Shown here piece after piece: positions 15,695 to 22,186 of a DNA stretch of 33,490 nucleotides. Where the stretch lies: positions 1-33,490 of the forward strand of contig JAEEIQ010000062.1 of NCBI GenBank assembly GCA_016281435.1. The letters run 5' to 3'. Below the pieces are notes generated by a model. It was not told where the DNA came from. It made no database searches and saw only the letters and a list, made by a program, of their open reading frames with translations. Source of the DNA: Bacteroidales bacterium. GTDB taxonomy: Bacteria > Bacteroidota > Bacteroidia > Bacteroidales > UBA932. A program made the translations under genes and the position numbers. Positions within the stretch are counted from its first letter, which is position 1; each line of letters begins with the position of its first letter.

Positions 15695-15791
15695 GGGAAA
15701 GCTTAGCACATCGCACCGCTACGACCTCCTACCCTTGCTGCATTCCTGCCCTGGGGGAGTTCAGAGGGAGCTGGTCGTGTACGACTTTCCC
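15695..15791 (-). ncRNA. ffs: Signal recognition particle RNA (4.5S-type)
   Basis: The minus strand carries the SRP apical hairpin: CAGGGCAGGAATGCAGCAAGG, with the GGAA tetraloop and the asymmetric CAGG/AGCA internal loop bound by Ffh. The ends pair as GGGAAAG (15791-15785) with CTTTCCC (15701-15695), giving a closed 97-nt rod, and a TTTTTT run (15694-15689) follows. A full promoter sits directly upstream. This RNA with Ffh targets nascent membrane proteins to SecYEG. Confidence 0.93.
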
Positions 15792-15795
15792 GTTG

Positions 15796-15826
15796 CAAAA
15801 TTAGGCAATAAAATCATAAAAGCAAA
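15796..15826 (-). promoter_or_regulatory. Promoter of the SRP RNA
   Basis: On the minus strand TTTG (15826-15823) and TAATTTTG (15803-15796) are 19 nt apart. The start site would be at about 15791, where the paired GGGAAAG 5' end of the RNA begins, so promoter and RNA end agree independently. Confidence 0.85.
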
Positions 15827-15854
15827 AAAGCAGGGAACTTTTGGATTTTTCTTA

Positions 15855-15862
15855 TAACTTTG
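15855..15862 (+). promoter_or_regulatory. -7 element of the lipoprotein nuclease gene
   Basis: TAACTTTG matches TAnnTTTG, 21 nt before the ATG at 15884. No TTG at 19-21 nt upstream is evident, so only the -7 half is supported. It is divergent from the SRP RNA promoter 30 bp away. Confidence 0.5.
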
Positions 15863-15883
15863 TCAATCAAGGTAAAAGTTTAT

Positions 15884-17533
15884 ATGAAAAGAATTCTGAT
15901 ACTTACGACAATAGCTTCGCTGGTCATCTTCGGCTGCGACCCCGGAACGCTGGATCCGGTCCGCCCCGACGACACGGAACAGAGCGATAACGGAGAAGGC
16001 AACGGGAACGAAGGAGGCCAGGGCGAAAACGGCGGGGGCGGTGAAAACGAAGGCAGCGAAGGCCAGGAAGGCGGCGAAGGCCAGCAGGGCCAGGGAAATG
16101 AAGGTTCAGGCGAAGGCGGAGGAACCCAGCCCCTGGAACTTATCACCGTGTTCAGCGAGAATTTCGACAGCGGCGTTTCACTGAACGGCCTCAATGCCAG
16201 CATCAGGAATGACAACTACGGATCGAAAGGGAACAACGGCACATACGAAGGAGCGACCGGAGCGGGCTACGTCCGCATGACTTACCTGACCAGCAGCAAA
16301 ACCTACGGCTATCTCGTCTTCGAAAACATCTCCACGTGCGGAAGGACGGATTTCAACCTGAGCCTCGGGGCAATGCAGGGCAAGAGCGAGATGAGTATCG
16401 AGGTGATTGCGGCCGGCGCGTCCCAGACCCTTGATTTCAATTTCAAAGGCACATACAACAATTGGGAAAAGGTCAGCTGCAGTTTCTCCATTCCTGAAGG
16501 AACGGCTTCTTTCACACTGAAATTCACCTTGCTGGTCCCCTATCCCGATTACAAATACGGCGCGAACATAGATGACATCCTGATCACCTCCGGCGGAAAC
16601 TCCGGCCAGCAAGGCCAGGGCGGCAGCGAAGGCGGATCAGGCGAAAGCAGCGGACAGGGGGATCCCGGCAGAATCAACAAATACGTCGAGAATCCGTCTC
16701 CGTCGACAAATTCAGATTATTGTTCCAGCACCCTCTACACGCATACGGTCCGGACCAACAAGTCCGTGCGCAACTTCTCCTTCTGCTACGACACCCGCCG
16801 GCACAACCCCATCTGGGTGGCATTCCCCATGCATTCCATCTACGCTGAAGGAAACGGGGGGCGGACTTCGCCGGACCCCTGGCAGAAGTACCCGGGCCTT
16901 CCGACAGAGAAACAGTCCATAATCTGGAACATAGAAGACAGCGGATACCAGTACTGGTCCTATACCGCAAGGCAGAGCCAGGGCTTCTCATGGACAAAGG
17001 GACATCTCTGCATGTCTGCGAGCAGGGGCGGCGCGGACAGCGAAATGAACATCCAGACTTTCTACCCCGTCAACATCGCGCCCCAGATCGGGTCGAGGGC
17101 CCCGCGCTTTGCCGAACTCTGGTCCAAGACGGAGAATTATCACTATCACCGCGGAACGCAAATCTGCTCCGACACCCTTTACGTCGTATGCGGCTGCTAC
17201 TACGGCGATCCTACGTGGATAGAATATGACGCCTGCAATTATGGCGAGCACAGCCAGTGGTCAAAACAGGTTGAGATGCCCACAAACCAGTACAAGATAC
17301 TGCTCAGGACCCGTAGCGGCAACTCCGGGAAAAGGGTCCAGGACTGCAGCGCCTCGGAACTGAAGGCCATAGGTTTCTGGTTCGACTCGATCATCCCCGA
17401 CAGCGCCTCAGCCGAGCTGAAAGACTATGCCGTCTCAATCGCGGAAATAGAACGGCGGACCGGCCTGGAATTCTTCCCGGCTGTCACATCCGACATAAAA
17501 AGCCAGTGCGTGCCCTCCGACTGGGGGCTGTAG
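15884..17533 (+). CDS. Lipoprotein DNA/RNA non-specific endonuclease with Gly/Glu-rich linkers
   Basis: A 549-residue exported lipoprotein nuclease. MKRILILTTIASLVIFGC ends in a lipobox with Cys18. Residues ~36-82 are almost only Gly, Glu, Asn and Gln. A beta-rich domain follows (~88-235, FSENFDSGVSLNG to YGANIDDILIT), resembling the jelly-roll modules in surface proteins. A second Gly/Ser linker (~236-263) leads to the NUC domain (~270-549). The family's catalytic His is His374 in TKGHLCMSASR, where the usual motif is DRGH; Asn397 in PVNIAPQ fits the metal ligand, with NIQTF and PRFAELW blocks around. It probably degrades extracellular nucleic acid from the outer surface. The ATG at 15884 is preferred over a TTG at 15860, which lies within the promoter. 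It converges on cdd with a 3-bp gap. Confidence 0.88.
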   Translation: MKRILILTTIASLVIFGCDPGTLDPVRPDDTEQSDNGEGNGNEGGQGENGGGGENEGSEGQEGGEGQQGQGNEGSGEGGGTQPLELITVFSENFDSGVSLNGLNASIRNDNYGSKGNNGTYEGATGAGYVRMTYLTSSKTYGYLVFENISTCGRTDFNLSLGAMQGKSEMSIEVIAAGASQTLDFNFKGTYNNWEKVSCSFSIPEGTASFTLKFTLLVPYPDYKYGANIDDILITSGGNSGQQGQGGSEGGSGESSGQGDPGRINKYVENPSPSTNSDYCSSTLYTHTVRTNKSVRNFSFCYDTRRHNPIWVAFPMHSIYAEGNGGRTSPDPWQKYPGLPTEKQSIIWNIEDSGYQYWSYTARQSQGFSWTKGHLCMSASRGGADSEMNIQTFYPVNIAPQIGSRAPRFAELWSKTENYHYHRGTQICSDTLYVVCGCYYGDPTWIEYDACNYGEHSQWSKQVEMPTNQYKILLRTRSGNSGKRVQDCSASELKAIGFWFDSIIPDSASAELKDYAVSIAEIERRTGLEFFPAVTSDIKSQCVPSDWGL

Positions 17534-17536
17534 AGA

Positions 17537-18010
17537 TCAGATGCTGTCGAAGATAAGCGGGAGGATATCGTCCACCTTCTCGAACTTCCAGATACGCTTC
17601 GCGCCAATCATGATGACGGACATCTTTCCGCCGCCCTTGGTCTGATACTGGGCCATTACCTGACGGCAGGCTCCGCAAGGAGTTGCGGGAGCGTCGGTTA
17701 TGCGACCGTACACCCCGCCGACGAGGGCTATGCTCTTCATGTCCTTGTCCGGATACTTCGCTCCGGCAGCGAACATCGCGGTCCGTTCGGCGCAGAGTCC
17801 CGACGGGAAAGCTGCATTTTCCTGATTGGCGCCCTTGACTATCTGCCCGTTGGACATGCGGACGGCCGCTCCGACGTTGAAGTGGGAATAAGGAGCATAA
17901 GAACCCTTCATCGCATCGATGGCTTCCGCTGCGAGTTCGCGGTCTTCGGGAATCATTTCATCGATGGAGGCATACTCCACGAAAGAAGCTCTAATTTCTT
18001 TTCTGACCAT
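17537..18010 (-). CDS. cdd: Cytidine deaminase
   Basis: A 157-residue tetrameric-type cytidine deaminase that converts cytidine and deoxycytidine to uridine forms in pyrimidine salvage. The zinc site is complete: Cys73-Ala-Glu75 (LCAERTAMF, Glu75 the proton shuttle) and Cys112/Cys115 (PCGACRQ). Substrate residues lie in YAPYSHFNVGAAV and the FNVGAA/ENAAFPS blocks. It has about 20 extra N-terminal residues relative to the shortest family members. A complete promoter lies 23-54 bp upstream, divergent from the mnmA promoter. No signal peptide is present. Confidence 0.97.
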   Translation of the reverse strand: MVRKEIRASFVEYASIDEMIPEDRELAAEAIDAMKGSYAPYSHFNVGAAVRMSNGQIVKGANQENAAFPSGLCAERTAMFAAGAKYPDKDMKSIALVGGVYGRITDAPATPCGACRQVMAQYQTKGGGKMSVIMIGAKRIWKFEKVDDILPLIFDSI

Positions 18011-18032
18011 CAGGAAAAGTGTTAAAAACTCT

Positions 18033-18064
18033 CAAACATAGCAATTATCCGTAAAAAACGCAAA
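18033..18064 (-). promoter_or_regulatory. Promoter of cdd
   Basis: On the minus strand TTTG (18064-18061) and TATGTTTG (18040-18033) are 20 nt apart. The start is expected near 18028, giving a leader of about 18 nt. Its -33 element is only 8 bp from the -33 element of the divergent mnmA promoter. Confidence 0.8.
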
Positions 18065-18072
18065 TCAGCGGC

Positions 18073-18102
18073 TTGGCGAATGGCGGGAATGACGTATATT
18101 TG
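18073..18102 (+). promoter_or_regulatory. Promoter of mnmA
   Basis: TTG (18073-18075) and TATATTTG (18095-18102) are 19 nt apart. The start site falls at about 18106-18108, after the ATG at 18104 and 2-4 nt before the ATG at 18110, so it decides the start codon in favour of 18110 and implies an almost leaderless mRNA. Confidence 0.8.
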
Positions 18103-18109
18103 CATGGAT

Positions 18110-19522
18110 ATGAAGATTTGCGTGGGACTTTCCGGAGGCGTGGACTCCAGCGTCGCAGCCCTGCTCCTCAAGAGGCAGGGATACGACGTTTTCGCCATGT
18201 TCATGCAGAACTGGCACGACGCCGACGCCACACTGCATGGGGACTGCGAGTGGGAGGAAGACAGGTTCGTGGCCGAGCTTGTCGCCCGAAAGATCGGCAT
18301 CCCCTTCTACTTCGTGGACCTCAGCAAGGAGTACAGGGCCCGGGTCGTGGACTACATGTTCGACGAATACTCCCGCGGCAGGACGCCCAACCCCGACGTG
18401 CTCTGCAACAGGGAGATAAAGTTCGACGCTTTCCTGAAGGCAGCAACGCGTCTCGGCGCGGATGCCGTGGCGACGGGGCACTACTGCCGCAAGGAAGCGG
18501 CCCCATCAGCGGACGGAACTCCCGCATGGCGCCTTCTCGAAGGCGTCGATCCCGGCAAGGACCAGAGTTATTTTCTCTGCCAGCTGACCCAGGAGCAACT
18601 GTCCAAAGCCATATTTCCTATCGGGGGAATGCTCAAGAGCGAAGTGCGCGCAATAGCCGCGGAAGCGGATCTTCCGTCAGCGGACAAGAAAGACTCGCAG
18701 GGCATCTGCTTCGTCGGCAAGGTGGACCTTCCGACATTCCTCAAGCAGAAACTGAGCCCGAAGGAAGGGGAAATAGTCGAAGTGTATCCGAAATACTTCG
18801 AAGATGACGCCCTCTACAGGGAGCAGGAAGCCCTGCTCTCGTCACTGACTGCGGACGGCTCCCCTGCTAGGATGATAAGTTCGTACATATCCGAAGAGAA
18901 GCCTGACGGCGGGGCAAAGCCCAATGCATACGATCCGGAAAGGCTGTCCGCCCTATCCGGCGAGGAGCTCGCGATGCTCGCCCGCCCGGTACGCTACGAC
19001 ATCAGCTTCGAGACTGAAACCTACCGCTCGGGAAAGCACCACGTCAAAAAGACACGGCACAAGGACAATCCGTACGGAAAGATCATCGGCACGCACGACG
19101 GGGCCCAGTTCTACACGATAGGACAGAGAAAGGGGCTCGCGGTAGGAGGACACAAGGAATCCCTTTTCGTAATAGGAAACGACATCGCCTCCAACCGCGT
19201 CTTCGTCGGAGAGGGCCATACGCATCCCGGACTATCCAGGAGCGTGCTCCGAATTGCGACGGACGAGATTCACCAGCTCAGGGAAGGCCTGTTGCCCGCT
19301 CCGGGAAAGGGCCTTCTCAGATGCCGGGTGCGGATACGCTACCGCCAGCCCCTGCAGGATGCGACCCTTCTCATGCGCGAAAACGGTCTATTCATTATTT
19401 TCGATTCGCCGCAGAGGGGAATCACGCCCGGACAGTTCGCCGCATGGTATGCCGCAGAAGCGGACGATCCGGCGAACGCCGAATATCCGGAGCTGCTCGG
19501 GAGCGGAGTTATATCTGAATAG
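18110..19522 (+). CDS. mnmA: tRNA-specific 2-thiouridylase MnmA with an extended central insertion
   Basis: A 470-residue enzyme that adds sulfur to U34 of tRNA-Lys, -Glu and -Gln. The PP-loop GLSGGVDSS (6-14) activates the tRNA with ATP. Catalytic Cys99 (VLCNREIKF) and Cys200 (QGICFVGK) form the transfer pair. The protein is about 100 residues longer than the E. coli enzyme. The extra length lies between GEIVEV (~220-225) and HDGAQFYTIGQRKGL (from 329), where standard enzymes have only about a dozen residues; the insert is mixed charge and ends in a basic stretch (RSGKHHVKKTRHKDN). Shorter inserts here are, as I recall, seen in other Bacteroidota. The C-terminal beta-barrel, ending in SPQRGITPGQFAAWY, is intact. 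It converges on the next gene with a 1-bp gap. Confidence 0.95.
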   Translation: MKICVGLSGGVDSSVAALLLKRQGYDVFAMFMQNWHDADATLHGDCEWEEDRFVAELVARKIGIPFYFVDLSKEYRARVVDYMFDEYSRGRTPNPDVLCNREIKFDAFLKAATRLGADAVATGHYCRKEAAPSADGTPAWRLLEGVDPGKDQSYFLCQLTQEQLSKAIFPIGGMLKSEVRAIAAEADLPSADKKDSQGICFVGKVDLPTFLKQKLSPKEGEIVEVYPKYFEDDALYREQEALLSSLTADGSPARMISSYISEEKPDGGAKPNAYDPERLSALSGEELAMLARPVRYDISFETETYRSGKHHVKKTRHKDNPYGKIIGTHDGAQFYTIGQRKGLAVGGHKESLFVIGNDIASNRVFVGEGHTHPGLSRSVLRIATDEIHQLREGLLPAPGKGLLRCRVRIRYRQPLQDATLLMRENGLFIIFDSPQRGITPGQFAAWYAAEADDPANAEYPELLGSGVISE

Positions 19523-19523
19523 A

Positions 19524-21098
19524 TCAGCCCTTTATAGAAGCGGCCGCAGCTGCGGCGCAACGTATCCCGTCTATCGCTGAAGAGACGATGCCTCCGGAAT
19601 AACCGGCACCCTCCCCGCATGGATAAATCCCCGGAACGGAAACATACTCAAGCGACTCGGGATCCCTCGGGATACGGACAGGGGAAGACGTCCTCGACTC
19701 GACGGCCAGAAGCAGGGCCGCGTTGGTGTAATAACCCTTCATCGGAATACGAGGGAAAGCCTTCCTGAGGCGGGAGGAAACCATCTCCGGGAGCAGTTCA
19801 TGAAGCGGAGCGGAGACTATCCCCGGATGGTAGGAAGTTTCAGGAAGACGTTTCGTGAGCCGTCCTTCGCAGAAATCCTCCATCCTCTGGGCGGGAGCGG
19901 CAAGGACGTTGAAATCGGATCCGGAAGACCGCTCCGCGCCGGCCTCGACGGCCTGCCTCGCATATTCATACATCTTCCTTTCGACCTCCTGCTGGAAATC
20001 CATCAGCCGCATCGCGCCGTCGCCAGGCACGTCTTCCGGTTCTATCTGGACCACGACTCCGGCATTGGCGAATTTCCCGCTCCGGGAAGAATTGCTCATG
20101 CCGTTCAGGACTATGGTCCGGGGCTCGGTCTGGGAAGGGACCAGTATGCCTCCCGGGCACATGCAGAAGGAGAACACTCCCCTTCCGTCCACCTGCTCGA
20201 CGAAAGAGTATTCCGCGGGGGGAAGCGGCGGGTTCCATCGCCCTCCGTAACGTATCCAATTGATCTTCTCCTGCGGATGCTCCACCCTGACGCCCATTGC
20301 AAAACCCTTGGCCTGCAACTGCCCTCCGGCGGACGAAAGCATTTCATAGACATCCCGCGCGGAGTGCCCAGTGGCAAGGATGACCTTGACCCCGCGGAAA
20401 CAGCGGCCGTCGGCGCAGTGGAGGAGAAAATCGCCGTCGGAGCCTTCCACACGGCACACCCGCGCTCCGAAATGATACTCCCCTCCGCATGATTCTACGG
20501 CTTTGCGCAGGTTTTCGACGACGGCGGGAAGCTTGTCGCTTCCTATGTGCGGATGCGCATCGATGAGTATGTCTTTCGACGCACCGGCCTCGACCAGACG
20601 GTAGAGGACTTCCCTGTTGTCTCCCCTCTTGGAGGAACGCGTGTACAGTTTCCCGTCGGAAAATGCTCCAGCGCCGCCCTCGCCGTAGCAGTAGTTGGAA
20701 TCGGGATCCACAAGGCCTGTACGCGAAAGGGCGGCCATGTCGGTCTTTCTTGCATGCACGTCCTTCCCTCGTTCAAGGACGACAGGACGAAGGCCAAGAG
20801 TGACCAGTTTCACCGCGGCAAACAGTCCTGCAGGACCCGCGCCGACGACCACGACCGCCGGCCTGTCCCGGACATCCTCCATCCGGGGAAGTTCATATGG
20901 AACGTATTCATCACGAGAGGAGTAAGCCTCTACTTTCCAGCGGCATACGATATCTTTCCTGGCATCGATGGAGCGCTTGACCGGGACGCAGAAAGGGACG
21001 GCGGCCTTAGGCAGCCCGAGTTTCCTGCGGGCCTCTTCCACGAGCTGCGCTTCGGAAGGGTTACGTCCGGGAGAAAGGAGTATCTCTATCTCTTTCAT
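19524..21098 (-). CDS. FAD-dependent dehydrogenase (COG2509 type)
   Basis: A 524-residue flavoprotein. After an N-terminal ~95-residue domain (MKEIEILLSPGRNPSEA, RRKLGLPKAAVPFCVPVKRSID) common to this family, the FAD-binding motif VVVVGAGPAGLFAAVKLVTLG appears. Later blocks are SNYCYGEGGAGAFSDGKLYTR, VILATGHSARDVYEML, FCMCPGGILVPSQTE and the closing PCGEGAGYSGGIVSSAIDG, all typical of uncharacterised FAD-dependent dehydrogenases. The substrate is unknown. The frame is open up to 21392 but that part is antisense or out of frame to tsaD; the ATG at 21098 overlaps the tsaD stop as TGATG, indicating translational coupling. No signal peptide. Confidence 0.9.
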   Translation of the reverse strand: MKEIEILLSPGRNPSEAQLVEEARRKLGLPKAAVPFCVPVKRSIDARKDIVCRWKVEAYSSRDEYVPYELPRMEDVRDRPAVVVVGAGPAGLFAAVKLVTLGLRPVVLERGKDVHARKTDMAALSRTGLVDPDSNYCYGEGGAGAFSDGKLYTRSSKRGDNREVLYRLVEAGASKDILIDAHPHIGSDKLPAVVENLRKAVESCGGEYHFGARVCRVEGSDGDFLLHCADGRCFRGVKVILATGHSARDVYEMLSSAGGQLQAKGFAMGVRVEHPQEKINWIRYGGRWNPPLPPAEYSFVEQVDGRGVFSFCMCPGGILVPSQTEPRTIVLNGMSNSSRSGKFANAGVVVQIEPEDVPGDGAMRLMDFQQEVERKMYEYARQAVEAGAERSSGSDFNVLAAPAQRMEDFCEGRLTKRLPETSYHPGIVSAPLHELLPEMVSSRLRKAFPRIPMKGYYTNAALLLAVESRTSSPVRIPRDPESLEYVSVPGIYPCGEGAGYSGGIVSSAIDGIRCAAAAAASIKG

Positions 21099-22120
21099 CA
21101 GAAGTCGGAGATACGTGAGACGGGGGCAATGTCCAGAGGAGCGCGTTCGCCTGCCTTGTAATGGAAATACCCAGCTACGGCTATCATCGCGGCATTGTCG
21201 GTCGTGAACTTGAAAGGCGGAAGCCAGGTGTTCCAGCCGCGCTTGCGGCCTTCTTCCTCGACACGGGAGCGGAGACCGCTGTTGGCGGAGACTCCGCCTC
21301 CGATGGCTATGTCCCTGATGCCTGTCTGCCGGACCGCCTTGAGGAGCTTGTCCATGAGGATGTCGATAAGGGTCTTCTGGAAGGAGGCACACAGGTCCTC
21401 CTTGTTGTTCTCGAGAAAAGAAGGATCCTTTGCCATCTCATCCCTGACGAAATACAGCAGCGAAGTCTTGATGCCGCTGAAACTGTAGTCCAGTCCGGGG
21501 ATATGGGGCTTGGCGAATTTGAAGCGGAGCGGATCCCCGTTTTTGGCGAGCCTGTCGATGACCGGCCCTCCAGGATATCCAAGTCCAAGCATCTTCGAAC
21601 ACTTGTCGAAGGCCTCGCCGACTGCGTCGTCTATGGTCTGGCCGAGAATCTCGAAATCGAGCGGCGAATTCACCTTGACAATCTGAGAGTTGCCTCCCGA
21701 AACCAGAAGGCACAGGTACGGGAAGGAAGGCTCCCGCACCGGCTCCCCCTCCTGACGGATGAAACTTGCGAGGACATGGCCCTGCAGATGGTTGACCATG
21801 ACCATGGGAATGTCCAGCGATAGGCTCATGGCCTTGGCGAACGATGTCCCGACGAGGAGGGAACCAAGAAGACCCGGGCCGCGCGTAAACGCTATCGCAT
21901 CCAGGTCGCCGGGCTTCACACCGGCCCTTGCAAGGGCCTCGCTGACAACGGGAACGATATTGAGTTCATGGGCCCTCGACGCGAGTTCGGGGACCACGCC
22001 GCCAAAGGAGCGATGCACCTCCTGACTCGCAATGACGTTGGAAAGCATCACGCGGTCACGGAGGACGGCGGCGGAAGTATCGTCGCAGGAAGATTCTATG
22101 CCGAGAATCAAATCAGCCAT
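21098..22120 (-). CDS. tsaD: tRNA N6-threonylcarbamoyladenosine transferase subunit TsaD
   Basis: A 340-residue ASKHA-fold protein that transfers the threonylcarbamoyl group to A37 of tRNAs reading ANN codons, together with TsaB and TsaE. The start MADLILGIESSCDDTSAAV is characteristic. The metal-binding pair is His111 and His115 (VNHLQGHVLA). LVSGGNSQIV, DDAVGEAFDK, GYPGGPVID and the closing FTTDNAAMIAVAGY are all intact. The frame extends to 22573 but the upstream part is antisense to tamB; the ATG at 22120 gives the family length. A TAAATTTG element lies 20 bp upstream. It is divergent from tamB and overlaps the flavoprotein gene by one base. Confidence 0.98.
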   Translation of the reverse strand: MADLILGIESSCDDTSAAVLRDRVMLSNVIASQEVHRSFGGVVPELASRAHELNIVPVVSEALARAGVKPGDLDAIAFTRGPGLLGSLLVGTSFAKAMSLSLDIPMVMVNHLQGHVLASFIRQEGEPVREPSFPYLCLLVSGGNSQIVKVNSPLDFEILGQTIDDAVGEAFDKCSKMLGLGYPGGPVIDRLAKNGDPLRFKFAKPHIPGLDYSFSGIKTSLLYFVRDEMAKDPSFLENNKEDLCASFQKTLIDILMDKLLKAVRQTGIRDIAIGGGVSANSGLRSRVEEEGRKRGWNTWLPPFKFTTDNAAMIAVAGYFHYKAGERAPLDIAPVSRISDF

Positions 22121-22140
22121 TACAGTCAGTTTTCGAGGCA

Positions 22141-22148
22141 CAAATTTA
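22141..22148 (-). promoter_or_regulatory. -7 element of tsaD
   Basis: On the minus strand TAAATTTG matches TAnnTTTG exactly, with a predicted start about 22136, some 16 nt before the tsaD ATG. No matching -33 TTG is visible. It is 22 bp from the oppositely facing tamB element. Confidence 0.55.
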
Positions 22149-22170
22149 CAAAAAACTGAGATAAAAGTAT

Positions 22171-22178
22171 TATTTTTG
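22171..22178 (+). promoter_or_regulatory. -7 element of tamB
   Basis: TATTTTTG matches TAnnTTTG. The start would be about 22182-22184, immediately before the first plausible tamB codons. The pair of divergent elements is set in an 8-bp inverted repeat, TACAAAAA (22147-22154) and TTTTTGTA (22173-22180). Confidence 0.55.
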
Positions 22179-22186
22179 TAGATTGC

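Noticed and set aside
15860..15862. TTG as the start of the lipoprotein nuclease
   Set aside because: It overlaps the TAACTTTG promoter element and adds residues before a normal lipoprotein signal beginning at ATG 15884.
16000..16130. Tandem DNA repeat or CRISPR-like array in the Gly/Glu-rich region
   Set aside because: It is codon-level low complexity within the lipoprotein linker, without regular repeat and spacer units.
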